Shown here: positions 11,776 through 43,116 of the stretch, in pieces
Layout of the letters: each line of letters opens with the position of its first letter
Position numbering within the stretch: the stretch's first letter is position 1
NCBI GenBank assembly: GCA_026929865.2
Contig: CM049407.1
Location: 14,400,001-14,464,000, forward strand
DNA length: 64,000 nucleotides
From: Hyperoplus lanceolatus
Taxonomy: Eukaryota > Chordata > Actinopteri > Uranoscopiformes > Ammodytidae
Direction of reading: 5' to 3'
Notes under the pieces: model-generated
Databases searched by the model: none
What the model was told of the DNA's origin: nothing
Seen by the model: only the letters and a program-made list of their open reading frames with translations
Translations under genes and position numbers: made by a program

Positions 11776-11838
11776 AATAAAAACTAAAATTAAAGGACAT
11801 TCCTTCAAACTCTTGAAAGAGAAGATAAACAAAATAAA
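11776..11838 (+). terminator. Candidate abhd15 polyadenylation signals
   Basis: Two AATAAA hexamers (11776-11781 and 11833-11838) lie 57-120 bp after the abhd15 stop codon. Either could end a short 3' UTR. Their use is inference. Confidence 0.5.
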
Positions 11839-12282
11839 GGCAGTGGACAGTTTTTTTTTTAAAGTTCAGATGAAGAAATGAATGTCGGTACCGAGTCAAA
11901 CTAGTAAAATTGATCAAGGGGGACACTAGCGAAACGACATGTACTTAGAGCAAGGCTTCCATCTAATTCTTTGGTAAAAAGAAAAAGATCAGCATTTTGT
12001 ATTTTACCACTTGTATCAAAACATGTTACTTATTGAAGAAACAGCTTTTCAGTCAATACAGCTGCTGTCTGGTTTAAAAAAGAAAACCCCTCTGCACCAT
12101 GTTAAAACTTCAGCAATTTCAACAAAAATGTAGTACTGTAAAGTAAAAAATAAATAAATTGTCAAACAATACCTTTGGCATTTATGTCTAACGGTTTAAA
12201 GAATTAAAGTGTTAGACAACTTCAACTATGTCATGTTCCTTGCACACAAAAACATCATAAGACAAAGAAATATTAAAATTAC

Positions 12283-15200
12283 TTTATTACAGATGATTCT
12301 TTATCCAGTAGCCCTCTTCCAACAAAAAATAGTAATCACAAACAAAATATTAAATGTATCCCCTAAACTTTGTTTCTGAATTTCTTTTATACATTTTAAA
12401 TCACTTTGTCATCTGTAAGGAATAGCTTTTCTCTTCTGCTATGCGACATTCAGCTTTTTGCACAATCTATACAATTTAATACAGTTTAATACAGGTCTCT
12501 GGACTACGGAGAATAAAACAGCAAGATCCACCAAATGACAGGAGATAAAGGGAATACTGATAAACAGACTGTACAGAGACGTAACCCTGCCTCTCGCCTA
12601 CTTTCAGCCAATGGCAGCCGGCCCCCAGCACGCTGAGGGGGATCACAGTAGACTCTTTAATCTGGTCAATCACTTGTGCAATCAGTGCAACTGATCCAGT
12701 TCAGAGTGACCAAGGTCTAAAGATAGACTCTGCCCCGACAAACACCTGGGAGTTCTAGTAAACACAAGAGAAGGTCTAAAAATCTGTCACTTTTTTGGCC
12801 CTCTGCAGACATCTGAAAAATAAAATTGACCTTTCTGGCATAAATGGAAATAAAACATTAAAGGGGTGGAAAAAAAGTAGATTAAAAAGGTGTTGGGTAC
12901 AATAGCATACTGTCTGAAAAGAGATGTGGGATCACCACATCCAGGTTGTTTTTTTCCGTTTATGGGACTGAGCCAAGAAAAAAATCAGCAAGATTATAAA
13001 TTCTGGGTGCAGGGTGGGGAAATTATAAAAAGGCAAATACTTGAGTGCTGAGAAAAATTGCTTTGTGTCACCACAACAAAAGATTGTTGCGCATGTTTCA
13101 TCGATCAGAATTAAAAGTTTCAAATAGTATCAGTGCACTTAAGAGTAACCTACTTTGTAGATATCAAACAAGATATTTTTTCACTGTTTTTTTCAAGAAT
13201 TTAGGTTGTGGAAGTACACAAAATATTGTTCATGCGATATGTCAAATAGTAAACAATTTTGCAGCTTTTTTTGCTTGTTTGTTTTCTAGATTTTACAGAT
13301 CTTTGAAATAAAATATATATTTTTTTTATGTTATTATAATCTTGACTTTAGGCCTGAGATTCCTCTATGAACAATGGAAAACTAATGAGAGGTTCTTCTA
13401 AATTATTATGTATCATGTCAGTAAAATTAAGCCATTGCTAAAGCAACGAGATTTGAAATAATGTGCAAAATCATCCTCATTCAGCATTAAACTAAATGTT
13501 GCCATTTACTCAAGGCAATCTGAGCTACAGTTGTGTTATTATCGTACACACCAGAATATCTGGAGCATGTTTCAGAACTCGCAGCTGTAAGTGAGACAGT
13601 GAAAACCGTTCATGTGAAAATGGCTGGTCACGGTGTCCGTATCGCAACAAGTCAATTTGTCTTTGATTCGTCAATTAAGATTTCCATATTTTCAAATTCA
13701 AAATGTACACTATTAACAGGTTTCCTGTACATTCCATCTGCATTTCACAATAAGACTTCCACATTCATCTCTATTTCACTATAATCCTTCTTTTTATATA
13801 TATAGATTTATATAATACATATTTATTTTTCTTTTCTTTTCTTTTCTCTTCTTTTCTTTCACTTGGAGGGCTCTCCCCAAATAGATCACGGAGGAGGTGA
13901 AGACCACAGCGGGCTCAGGAGGGGAGGACGCAGAGGTGGAGGGAAGCGGGGAGAGCGCTGGTCAGAACATTGACATGGGCTCCACCAGGGGTGAGACAGA
14001 GCAGGGTGTCAGACCGGGGAAGGTTGCAGGGGCATGGGTAGTGGAGATCTCAGCATCACTTCCCATCTACCCACGGAGACATTCAGCAGCTACCCACCAG
14101 CAAGACCTCTCTTTCTGTGCTGCCTGTTCGTTTACTCTAGCCCCCATGAAACAATTTGCTTAAAAAAAATAATAATAATAACCGCTATTTTTTTCCAAAA
14201 CACACTTATGTCCTAAATTATTTTCACAAAAATGTACCCCAGTACATACATCCATAAGCTAAGTGTGAAAAGGGACATACCGTTTGACTGGGGAAGCTAA
14301 ATCCCTTACTTTTGTATGTATGCGTTTGTGCGCTGAATTGAAGTCCGATTAAGATTTAGTGTGAGTGGAGGCCTGTGCACTCACAGTGCAAGTCATTCTC
14401 ACAACACCGTGGAAGCTCTTCTTGAGTGTTGGTCGAGGTCGGCCAGCCGGCGTGGTTTTAATTTGAGAACTTAGTGTATTGCATTGCATTCACAGTGCCA
14501 AATTAGACCAGGAAAAGATGGCAAACAAGCTAAGATTGACCCTGCCCCTTACCCGTGAAGTAATCGGTCAGATGCTGCTGAAAACCCATACCTGTCATTA
14601 GTGCTGTGGATTTATAAGGCTGCAGTGTCCCTCAGACTGTGCACAGTTGTGAGTGAAACGCCAAGGCCTGTGGAAACCCAAAAGCCGAGCCAATAAGGCT
14701 GAGTGTGCACAAGATAAGACTTCCTTCTCTGCTCCGATCCGGCAACACACATCTACTTGACTTCAAAGTGATGACTGAACATCTGCCAACACTGGCACAA
14801 TCTCAATAAATACACATAGATTTGGCATGGATAATTCTAATTATAAAACCTGACTCAACACCCTTGCCTTTGGCTTCTTTGTGGCCCTGCTCACAGTAGA
14901 CAGTCGCTCCTAACCCCAGGGGAAACAAATATGTGTGGCATTACTACTGAGAGTATGAGTGTTTTTTCTTTTTCTTTCGAGTGGTTTTACTGGTAAGATT
15001 TCCTCTTAGATGGAGGACATGCTACTCAGTTACAACAAGTCCCTCACGCTGGAATTTAAGTTAACATTCTTCAAGCTGTCCGTAACTCCTCAGCCATCCC
15101 CGTGACAGCCAGCTGTACTCACTTTCAACAACCTGCATTCTTGTTCTCTTCACATGTTCCTTCTCGACCTGTCCAACATCTCCATTTTGCGACTGTAAAT

Positions 15201-15828
15201 CTTTAGTCAGACTTCTACATCACCTCCTGTCTTCTCATTCGCCTGTTACTGCACATAAACAATAATCTCTATAAACGTTCTATCAGTAAGACGTGAGTGG
15301 TATTAAGGAAATTGCTCTAGGGCACATTTTTCAGTGCAGTTCTGAATGCAAATTAACCCTTAATCTGCTACCACAACATCTGAAGTGTTCAGATTTGCCA
15401 CACGTACATACTATGAAATTGAATGCTGCAAAGACAACTTTTGAAAATAAACTCCATGGTAGATTATATCAAATACACTACTGTGAGTATGAGGCTATGG
15501 CAACAGAGACTAACATTGCAAATAAAAACAAAAATATAGCATTGTATGCTATAGTAATAAAATGGACACTAGTGCACTGTGGCATCTTGTTTATATGACC
15601 CTCAGCCATCTTGGATTAGTCTCAAGACTTTTGGGTTTCCACAGACTGCTGCTAGCGGGACCACTGATGTAAGAGAGCCGAGGTGATGGGACGAGTGTGT
15701 GTTAGGTATGTGTGGTGCATGCATGGTGTGTGTCTGTGTACAGTATTACACCGGTGCACACTTTAAATTATTAACACAATTATTGTGTTGCCAATCCATG
15801 TGTGTGCGTGTGTGACTGTATGTTTGTT
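12283..15828 (-). other. Probable taok1 3' UTR and convergent intergenic DNA
   Basis: No credible coding sequence in 3.5 kb between the abhd15 end and the taok1 stop. Vertebrate TAOK1 mRNAs have multi-kilobase 3' UTRs, and a minus-strand AATAAA (TTTATT at 12283-12288) is a plausible distal end. A CTTTT-rich tract lies at about 13829-13859. The true end needs transcript data. Confidence 0.4.
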
Positions 15829-32781
<16,953 letters not shown>

Positions 32782-32902
32782 CCTGGATAATTTAGTCCCT
32801 TGTCGCCCACGTAGAGGGGACGGGACTATCTGGGTGCTGAGCTACGCCAAAGCAGCTGAAGATTCATCTGCAGGAATGCATGGCGAGGCAGGACATGGGC
32901 TC
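32782..32902 (-). other. taok1: taok1 5' UTR part of the first coding exon
   Basis: The minus strand has a plausible 3' splice site (CTTCTTCTAG before GAGCCC) ending the exon at 32902, 121 nt upstream of the ATG. Inferred from splice consensus only. Confidence 0.55.
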
Positions 32903-32999
32903 CTAGAAGAAGATATAAAAACAGAGGACGAGATTAAACACACTGACCCGAGTTTGAATCATCTCAGCTGATGTGAGTTTGAAGGTTCCGGTGTAAAGA

Positions 33000-35900
33000 G
33001 TCAATGGCCAGACTTTGAAAGGAGAGGAGTAAATCTTTAATCTTGCGACACAAATCCAAAATGTTAAACTTGATGGGCTCAAGTCACATTGTAGCAAAGT
33101 CTGCTCTTTATCCATCCCAACCACCACACCCTTCAAACATACACTACAATAAAATTAGGCAGATATAAAATGCTGTGATACCTGTATGAAAATGGGCTTT
33201 GCATGAATGGACAGTAAGGCCACAGGGGTGCAGAACTACTCGTTATATTCTGTCTGGACTTCAGGGTGACACAAGTCCTGAAACAATATCCAATGTTCAC
33301 TGGTGTTCATTGTACAACTATTACCTTGCTGACATGAGATCCCATATCCCACTGATATGTTCAACAATTAGTAAAAAAGACAAGGGGGCTGCATGCATCA
33401 TTTAGATAAGCCACAGTGGGGTTCCCAGACATCCAGTGCCTGAGATGGTGACATTCAATATGACGCTGGCCAAAGAGAGCACATTCTTCAGAAAGGTCAG
33501 GGGCTCCTGATGTTTTTTAAAGACAGTGATTTTGGCCACTGTTCACACCTTTGAGTGCTGACCCTAAAATAATCTACTATTTGCGAAATCATCACAAGTG
33601 CATCAATTCAGATCGCTCCTGCAGTTATTATGCAGATCTGTACGCTACTGGAAGGACTGGGCCGTGCAAATATCCCAGCTCCTGGATTGATTTCATGTCC
33701 GCTGCCGTGTAGGTGGCCGGATGGTTAAAAAAAAAAACACCATCTAATCCCTGGGCACTTTATTTACTTATTTAATCAAATCTAACAGATTATATAATAG
33801 AGTGTGTAGTAGGGAGAAAAACAAAACACCATCAGGTATATCTTCTTTTGGCGCACGCACGCACGCACACGCCCGCACACAAGACTGAGTCCCAAGACTG
33901 AATCTGGAAAAGATGGCCTGTATTGCAAGATGTGCGCACATGCACACACAAAAAGAATGAATTTCCTCTGCACTGTAGAAATCACCAGGAAGCCTAATGA
34001 AGAGGCAACCGATACACAAAGCTGAGTGGCAAGGGGTGTCACAGAGAGGATGAGAGAGAAAACTGGAGAGGGATAATAAATCTCAAATACATTATTGATC
34101 CCGAAAGCGAAATTCACCAGGCTGCCCAGAGAGTCAGTTCCAGAGGAGCAGCCCGGGAGCTGCTGTTTATCAAGATGCAGAGAAAAGATGCATGCGAAAT
34201 CCATCCATCCATTTGTTTAAAATCCATGACAAAGACAATAGAATGTCAATACTGTCATCAATCAGGCACCAATACCATACAACTTTTTTGCTTATTAGTC
34301 TTATCTAACTACAATAACATTGATAATGATTTCCAATACTATTGAAATACTGGGTTTATTAAATGGCCATCTTGTGAGAAAGGTAATCATTACTCCAAAA
34401 GTACTAAGCTCTGCAGCCACCACCACAGCTGTAATCAGAGGATGTCCCCTTATTTGCCGATAGGCCGATGACAGTTATTAGGGCCGATACATCAGCGCAT
34501 CCCTAGGTTTTAGTTATTTGGATTATTACACTACATCTGGTGGGAACTACGCAGCCTTTCCATTTGCTCTATTTCAAACACACAACACAAAATCTATCTA
34601 TCTATCTATCTATTGTTCACAAGCCTAGAAAGAAAAATATCTCCAGATGGAAAAGTGGGATCAGCTTTGTGCTACCTAACAAATTTGAAAATAAAAAATT
34701 GAAAAAAATGTGAATTACCAGTAGTGAAGATCAGTGCTCAAATTAGCCAATTCACTAAAATTAGGAGAGAATAGATGAGTCAGTAAGGTGCATCCTCCAA
34801 CGCACAATACAAATGACTCTGCAATATCACAGCTGTGTGCACAGAGACAATGTTAATTTCATGACCTACATATGCGCTGTTGTTCAAATGGCTTACACGC
34901 TCTGGTTTTCTATCCACCAAGATGGAGGGGCGGGGAGTCAATCTGATTACAGATTGTGACTCTCACTGAGTGGAGGAAGTGAAAGCTCTCCAGACACCCA
35001 GTGTCAACAAAAACAACAACAACAACACATCCTGATTGGGTGCCCTCTAGGTAAATTATGATGATGTGCCCTCTAGAACAAGAAAATTCAATGACGTGCC
35101 TTAATGAGTGCCCCTTAAAGTCCCCTTCTGCCCGTCTAGTGCCCTTCTAGTACCCTGATAGTGCCCTTCTGCCCGTCTGGTGCCATTCTAGTGCCCTGAT
35201 AGTGCCCTTCTGGTCCTTCAAGTGCCCAGATAGTTCCCTTCTGGCCGTCTGGTCCTTCTAGTGCCCAGATAGTTCCCTTCTGGCCGTCTGGTCCTTCTAG
35301 TGCCCAGATAGTTCCCTTCTGCCCGTCTGGTCCTTCCAGTGCACATCTGGTGCCCTTCTGCCCGTCTGGTCCTTCTAGTGCCCTTCTGCCCGTCTGGTGT
35401 CTCCATGGTTGAAAAAGTGTTGCTAAAGTGCCCTCTATGGTGGTGAAAATGAGAGAAAGTGCCTTATTGGCTGCCCTTTACACGTGAACAAATTATTGAG
35501 TGCCCTAGGTTGCCCCTCCATACAATAGGCCTAAATGATGATGATGTGCCCTCTGGAGCAAGACTATGGCAAACCGAAAAGACATGTTGTGGTAAACTAA
35601 TGAGGTGCAGACGTTCCTCTCTTTGGTAGCCGACGAACGGGGAATGCGAAAGAGGCGTTGCTTTCATGTGGCCTCGCCATGACAAACAGCTACATCGAGT
35701 GGTATTTAAATCTCTACTGGATAACAAAGCAAAAAGTGGATTAAGAGTATGTCAGTACCCATAGTGGAAAAGTGCAATTAGATGCCAAGTTAGAAAAACT
35801 TAATATTGTCAGTTTGCATAATCCGTTTAAAATGTATTTACATTTTTTGAGTGTCAAGATCCGGTCCTCATTCAAGTGTAGGTTATGTCATGCAAGAGAG

Positions 35901-38600
35901 ACGATAATAGTCAGCTATCACCTCAACATGAAGGAAAACTTCCTTCAATATTTCCGTAGCTGGCTGTCAGCGGTCAAAGACTGTATGGTAGCGGCACATT
36001 GATTTTTCTCCAGTCTAATTTACTTAAATGTTAGTAAAGATGAAAGCAGCAAGGCATCCTCCCTTCTTAGGCTAAAATGTGAAAGTGCACAATAATGTGA
36101 ACAACTCATTTTAGTGTTTATAAAGTCGCTGGAATTAGGGGAAACAGTGTCTTTGAAGCACATTTTTTTTCAGGGGGGGGGCCTAGACCCCCCTTTTCAT
36201 TGTATGAGCCCAACCGCTTTTTTTTTAAACATCTACAAACACAGTGTTTGATGTTTCGTTACATTACATTCTATTTAGCTGACACTTTTATGCAAAGTAA
36301 CTTCCATAAAGTGCATTCAACAATGAAGGTACAAACTCAGAACAACAAGAATCACGTCAGTAATACTATAGCTGCAAATAAACCAAACTACAAAGTGCCA
36401 TAAGTAAGTGCTACATGGAGATGTAACAACAAGTCCCCCGAACGGGGCCTTCCAGGCAGCGCTGCCTATAAGGCTTCACTGGGAGAACAAAACACCATTG
36501 AGTTAGAAACACCACTGTGTGTCCACATGTTGTCCGGAATGTGCCCTTTTTATTTTTTCGCCCCTGCCCTTCAAACAGTCTGAGTCCGCCACTGATTGTC
36601 GTGAACATATATAACACACCCAATTCTTTCTCTGTGTCACCTCCAACAACAAGACTTACTGGCAGCCCCGTATTACCCAAGGTTACAAAGTCTACCCATA
36701 ACATCTTGTTTTTGTCAAATGGAACAGAATCACTATTGGATCTAAGAGTAACACTGATTTGAGATTGAATAATTTAGACTGTTTCAAATTAGTCTCCAAT
36801 AAGCTTGTCAAATTTTTGGCTCAATCCAATGAAGATGAAGTGACAGCATGTTAATGTGCATCCTCATTGTACTTTTATTTGATTGACCATTTGTTTTGCC
36901 AAGCTAATACATATTTGATTAAGTATAATAAAAGCACTGTAGCAATACAATCACTTTACTAACTAAGTTCCAGACTAGGTCAGTCATAGGTAAATTATAT
37001 GTTTCAAATGAATACCAAATAAAAGTTATGGTGGCAGGCAGTGCTGCAGTGGATCATATTGTGGAACCAGCACTTGCTCTGCAGTGGCTGACACTGAATG
37101 ACTGGGATCTATAGGCAAGCAGCAGGGCAGGCAGGCTTTGCTCCAGTGTCTAATCCCTTTTTCCTGGGAGACACTTAAATCCATTATGCAGTGTATGCCC
37201 AAATTCAGCACCCCTTGATACACAAGAAAACAACTTTCCAAAAGGCTTCTCCTGCATTGAGATGTTCACAGTCAAAAACGGCTGTGTACCTGCTCCCATC
37301 AATATCGGCTAGCAGCAAGTCCTTGAAAGTAAAGAGACAGGGATCTGTTCCATCCTGTGAATGCACTGTTATTCTGACAAGCATGGGGGGCATCAACGGG
37401 AAACAGAAAGCTGTGAGGATCACTGCATAGGTTAAGGAGAAGATAGAAAGGCAGGGACACACAGCCTAGCAGACATCTGCTATAACACAGTAAAAGAGGA
37501 GAGGATCTTTTCAGATCTAGCCCTCACTGTATTAATAACATGGACAGTCTGTTCAACAAGGTCTAAAAACGGCTCATACATACTGCAGTGTTTTTTGGAC
37601 AAACAAAGCCAGTATACATGGTAAACATAATGTGTATGTTTTCAGGTCTATCAGCCATCAAACCTTGGACAGCAAATTTGACAAGCCATCCCAGCAACGC
37701 TTAATGTAGGCCTAGCCTATCGGTTAGGTGACTGGTAAACTTACAAAACCGACGTTATGAGGGAGTTCAACACATTTAAAGAGTTATGTTAAATGTTATG
37801 TAGCTCAGACTCATGCACAAGTTTAGCGGGGAAGTCACATATAAGCAAAGCAGAAGAGTAGCTTGCTGAGTGAGAGCAAGAGTTACGCAATATCAATACA
37901 AAAAACAGAGGAATGCGACTCACGTCACGTCAGTTCTCAAAAACAACCGTAAGCGGCAGAAGGATGTGAGCTCTGCTTGTCGCTTACGCAATGATAACAA
38001 CGATGAACTGACTCGCCTGGCTAGTGATGCTGGTAAACAAAACGACAAGACATGTCCGTGTGACATACAGTGAAATAGATTGACCAATGTCACCTACCGT
38101 GACAGAGCTAGCTATTCAGCCACTATGTGACTCATTACGTCCAAAACAGACATTTGAAAAGCTGAGTTTCACTAGACGTGCAGTCACAGTGGACAAAAAC
38201 AAAAACGAGGGAGTGGCACTGTTTGCAACCATAGTTGCATAAAGAGGATTAGAAATGTAGCATAGCTAGAGAACGGTTATTCGGTAGCCTAAAGCAATGT
38301 TACCATAATTTCTAACAAAGCTAGCCCTGCTCCCAGTACGTTTGTATCATTTACTCGTGTGTTACATTGCCATTCAAAACAAAAACCCTTGTGCTGACAA
38401 AGGATCCGTGAAGTTGCCCAGTAAGGCAGACTTAAATATGTCGATGCGACAGACCGTACAAGTTGTGACAGCAACTTTTGTTTAGCTGGCAAATAGCAAT
38501 GGCTGGCTAGCTCGCGAGCTAACCAATGTTGGACATCAAGATCCACTGCAGCATGTAGCAACGAGACACGTATATACCCATCACCAGTTAGTGTAAACCT
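33000..38600. other. Probable taok1 5' UTR intron, repeat-bearing, no gene seen
   Basis: If the upstream exon at 38621 is correct this is one large intron. It holds a TCTA tetranucleotide run (34593-34612), the minisatellite at 35100-35400, and a sequence near 36575-36596 ending TGAGTCCGCCACTG that resembles a hAT terminus but whose partner I could not find. None of the short frames here has a recognisable product. Confidence 0.45.
35100..35400. repeat. Variable minisatellite, GTGCCC/CTTCTGCCCGTCTGG units
   Basis: Tandem units of about 35-45 bp built from CTTCTGCCCGTCTGGTCCTT and AGTGCCCAGATAGTTCCC in varying combinations. The related GTGCCCTCTAG motif recurs at both edges (about 35040-35075 and 35545-35555), suggesting expansion inside a larger repeat. 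The minus-strand frame RTRRAEG... is a by-product. Confidence 0.8.
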
Positions 38601-38620
38601 ACAGTTAGCGACCAACTCAC

Positions 38621-39340
38621 CTGGTCAAAATGAATCCACACAGTTGGGGTGGGGTATGAGCGGCTGGATTAATCCAGTCACCCTGAACACGGCACTGTTC
38701 CAGGGCTGACGCTAAATCACAGGCGAGGCAATGCAGCCCGGAGAAATCAAAGTGGGAATTCGCCAGCTAATAAGTTGGCAATGCTAATTCGCAAATATAA
38801 CCGCACAATTGCCCTACCAAGTACATGGTCAAGCTGGCTTCATGTCGGGCTAAATTGTGCCCTGTTTAAAACAGTAACCGTTGTTTTTGTCAAGTGGTAG
38901 CAGCTGGGAATAATTCACATAAACGTAAGGCAGGCGGACCTGGCTATAACGACTGTCAAACGTCAACTGTCACAACGAGCTGCCTGACTGACAGACACAC
39001 AGGCGACTGGACAACTAAGCTAGCTGCTAACGTGAGGCAGTAGCTAGCTAGCAAAGTTTCTCTCCTCGATAGGCAGTTCCCTAAAAATGGCGGCGAGGAG
39101 AATCACCTCCCTTCCATCGCGGAGGAATCGAGGAGCAAATGAATCGGCATAAGCCCCGGAGTCGGAGCGACAAGGGCAGCTTTTACCTGAGGCGAGAGTG
39201 CACGATTTGAGGAGGCTTGTTGACGCTGTCCAGCTTCAGGATAGGCTGCCCTACTGGGGAAATGTTGCCCCCTCCTCCCTAATCTCAGAGTTTGGTACTG
39301 CTGTGCCATCCAACAACTGCAAGTAAAGGTGTAACCTATC
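38621..39340 (-). promoter_or_regulatory. taok1: Probable taok1 promoter and 5' UTR exon(s)
   Basis: The minus strand has two consensus 5' splice sites here: CAG|GTGAGT with the exon side at 38621 and CAG|GTAAAA with the exon side at 39187. This is what alternative or successive non-coding first exons look like. The surrounding DNA is relatively CpG-rich (AATGGCGGCGAGGAG near 39086-39100). Transcription start not determined. Confidence 0.45.
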
Positions 39341-39389
39341 TGTGTGTGTGTGCTCTGGATGGAGAGAGCCATTCATAAATGACAACACT

Positions 39390-39550
<161 letters not shown>

Positions 39551-40355
39551 CCTTCTGCACTTTCAGTCACTGAGCTCCTAACCTGATTAACAGTTTCAGC
39601 TATAATCTCGCCCCTTCTATAAATAGCCTGTCGTTAACTCACAATGTTGAAAAACGGATAATAAAAACTGCAGTCCATGTCCCTGTATGACGAGTGGATT
39701 GAACCGTAATAGTGCAGACAACAGTCTAATTATGTACTGGGACATGATTATAATAGCCTACATGAGATCAGTCAGTTTATAGGCTAAACATATGGAGGCA
39801 TGTGATATAGCCTACAACAACACTTTACAGTCCATGGGCTGGTGGGAATATTAATTGGTATTACATGATTATATAATAATAAGTAGGGGTTTTAACAGTA
39901 AAGTGTGAAAGTGCTATGCCAGATGATGCCATCCTGGGGAGCTCAACCCATGTGTGATCGGTCCTAAATTGACAGAAGTCCACTGATGTGCTTCTGACAC
40001 TTTTTTTTAACACATAAAACCTCTGTTTATTCCCTGTGCACAGAAATACACTTCATTGAGACTTTCTAATTATGGCATGAAAAACAACTCAGGATTACAT
40101 ATGTAAATTTAATCTACATCGAGGGAAAGTAGGCTGGGATGAATCGGGATGAATGCAATGTGCAGTGCACGGCAGCAAAGAGGTTAAAGATGGGCATTCC
40201 ACAACAGGCTGCAGGCTGGACGACCAATCAGCGCGCACGACGGGGCTCAGAAGGCTTTGATTGGTTGCTTGGTAGCCCTGTTGTCATGATGATGGGAATC
40301 AGGGCCTGCCTGTGTGGTCTGTATCCAGGCACAGAAGTATACTGGCGCAAAGGAT

Positions 40356-40415
40356 ATGGATGGATAGGCTGCAGAATGTTCTGTCATGGATGGATAGGCT
40401 GCAGAATGTTCTGTC
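40356..40415. repeat. Perfect 30 bp tandem duplication
   Basis: The unit ATGGATGGATAGGCTGCAGA... (30 bp) occurs twice in a row without a mismatch. It lies between taok1 and smg6; no gene is involved. Confidence 0.9.
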
Positions 40416-40986
40416 CACTTACATACACACACAAATAAAGTAAATACATACACCTCTCCTCCCTGCACTCCTTTGTTTAAAAATACAGTCTAATCAAACT
40501 AGAACTGAACATAGCTGTGATTGTGCCTGCCTACAGATGCTTAATTTATATATCTGCAATGCATGTTTTAGAAGAGTGACTTAGGTTATAACATGCAAAA
40601 ATTAATAGTAGGAAGTCTCCAATCACTGATCTTATGGCATTGGAATTTAAGAGTGCACCAATGTATTGGGCCTCTGAGTCTATAATGATCAGTAAACTTA
40701 AAAAATAAAAAACAGATGTCACCTTGTTCATTGCGCTGTGGGTTTCCAGATAATTTTCCTAATTTTGATCTATTTTATCAATGTAACAAGGAATTCCCTG
40801 TATTGAAATGCCACACTCAAAACTCCATCCTTGGTTCCATCACTCCCACCTGTGTCGTCTTCAACTACCACAGGAGGGCACACATGTTAAGGTTTTGGGA
40901 TTTTGACCCAACTTTCAGCAGCTGATGTTGGTAATGTGTATGCATTTTGTGTCGAGTTGTTATCTTCTATATTTTGATAACCTGGG

Positions 40987-43116
40987 TTTATTAATGGATA
41001 ATTAATGTTAGTAAAATGTGTGCCTTTCCCGTTACGACAAGTCCAAATATCTATTATAACAATATCACACTTTTCATTTGCAGACTGAGGTACAAAACAA
41101 TGCCTTTAAAATATTTTTAATGATGAAAGATGAAAAATTAATTAAACTGTTATGTATTTACTACATTAGGCTCCAATACCAAAACACTACAGCACATAAG
41201 AGTAGATTTCACTGAACACTTCGGCAGCACCAGGGCAATGGGGCTGAAAAGATTAAGTAACCGGTCAGACAGTTCACACAAGAAACAGAAACATCAACTG
41301 CTGATGGAAGCTGTACGAGTCAAGGTGAAATAGTACAGGACAAACAGAAAGCAAGGTAGCCACTTCAACATACAGTATTATTTTAGATCCATAGCATCAG
41401 ACTGATGAATGACTGATTCATACATAAAGGAGGACATAGGTATGACTCACATCTATTTTGGACATCCGGTCATGAAGAAAAATAATCTCTGACAATTCAG
41501 AATCTCCTAAAACTGCTTCCAAAAGCAATTAAGAGCAAACAAAAGTGCAAACACAAATACTACGCATGTGTTTAATGTTTGTTGACAATGGGTCAATAAG
41601 ATGTTGCTTGCTTTTGATTACATTTTTACAGGCTGCAATGTATAGCTGTATAACTCTTGTATTTCATCTAAGTGGATAGAAGTGCTTTTGTGACCTTGAA
41701 AAAAGTCACACTCAAGAGGATAACAGATATATGTGGATAAAGCGTAAACTGGTGGTGTGGTATGGACTGAAAAAAATAAATAAAGGATGATGAGTGGAAA
41801 GATGAAGAGAAAATAAAGTGAAGTAGAAAATAAAAAAGATCTTAAAATTAAGATAAAATAAAGAGAATGGTACTCGCTAATAAAATATCTACAAAGACAG
41901 TCAGAACCCAAACCATCATCCAACATTGAGGCTGTCTAAAGCTGACCTGGGTCAAACAATATGACATATTTTCCATTTCAAATTTTTAAGATGGGTGGAA
42001 TTTCGCCAAAAGGAAAGATTCCCACTAAAATGGTTAATAAAGCATCATTTTCTGAAACTAAACGCACACCACAAAACAACTGAGTGTTCCTATTATACTA
42101 AATCTTGATATATATAACGAATATATTTGCATCTGAGTCCAATTTCACAACATTTAATTAAATGAATTCGAAAAATTATGGTTCCTGCTGCTGAAAACTT
42201 TGCAAAAGGCTTATTATCAGAGGCTACAGAATGGAGAAATGGCTTTCAAGGAAACTAAACCTTTTTACACAAGCTAAAAAAGAAGTTAAAACGACAGATT
42301 TTTTTTGTTGTTTACTTTTTAAAGAAAGATTTTCTTTCAATGCCTAAACTTAAAATTAGCCTCAAACTGGAGGAACAACCCAGGTCACCAAACGGGCATC
42401 AAGCATTTCCTGGGTAAGCAGGAAATACTTCACCTGAATGTGTTTCCTTGGAGGTGCTGAGCTTGCAAAGGGCTCTTGAGCAACCCTCACCACAATCAGC
42501 CACATGTTACCGTGCTGACAGACTCTCCAGTTGTGCTTCTCTTCGCCTACCATTCTCTCAGCTCTGCTGTGAGGCAAAAGGCAGTGCCAGATGACAAGGC
42601 CCTAAGAGAAGTGCAGCAGTACTAGATATGGCCGTCCTTGCTGCGGTCTTCCACCAAATGCAATGACCATACACACTCTACCTCTCTGCCTCTTTCTATC
42701 AGCCGCCTCAAATTTGAATACTGCTTGCAGAGCAAACTCACTAACTAGAGCAGAGGCTCAAGGCTGGACCAGACATCTTACAAATCAAATCACTCCAGAT
42801 TCACCTACTCACTCTCTTCTAGTCCAGCCTTCCTGAGACTTATTAAGTCCCCCCACCTCTTTCTGGGGAAGTGTACTGATCTTAACACATACATAAACAC
42901 ACACACACTCCATCACAAGGGGGGGAAAGAAGCTAATTCAAACCACCCTGCTCTCACTACAATTGCTTATATTTCACAAGAAGTGGTTTGTCGCTTTCTT
43001 GACTATTTCCTCTCCCCTGTTATCTCCTCTTCTTCTGCTTAAGTGTGTCTTCTCCCCAGGCCGAGTGGCAAGCAGGCTTCATCAGTTGGGTTCCTTTGGT
43101 TCCAGTTTAGCCTGTT
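40987..43116 (-). other. smg6: Probable smg6 3' UTR
   Basis: No coding sequence follows the smg6 stop. The minus strand has an AATAAA equivalent at 40987-40992 (TTTATT), one possible 3' end. Extent is inferred; earlier AATAAA-like sites could be used instead. Confidence 0.3.

Noticed and set aside
35218-35406. Arg/Thr-rich repeated peptide
   Set aside because: By-product of the minisatellite in reading frame; no start context or conservation.
35772-36002. 76-codon frame with a CRLCHA motif
   Set aside because: A single Cys pair is not enough for a zinc finger, and it lies among repeats in a probable intron.
36575-36600. TGAGTCCGCCACTG as a hAT right terminus
   Set aside because: No matching left terminus or 8 bp direct repeat found within the preceding 2 kb, so not called as an element.
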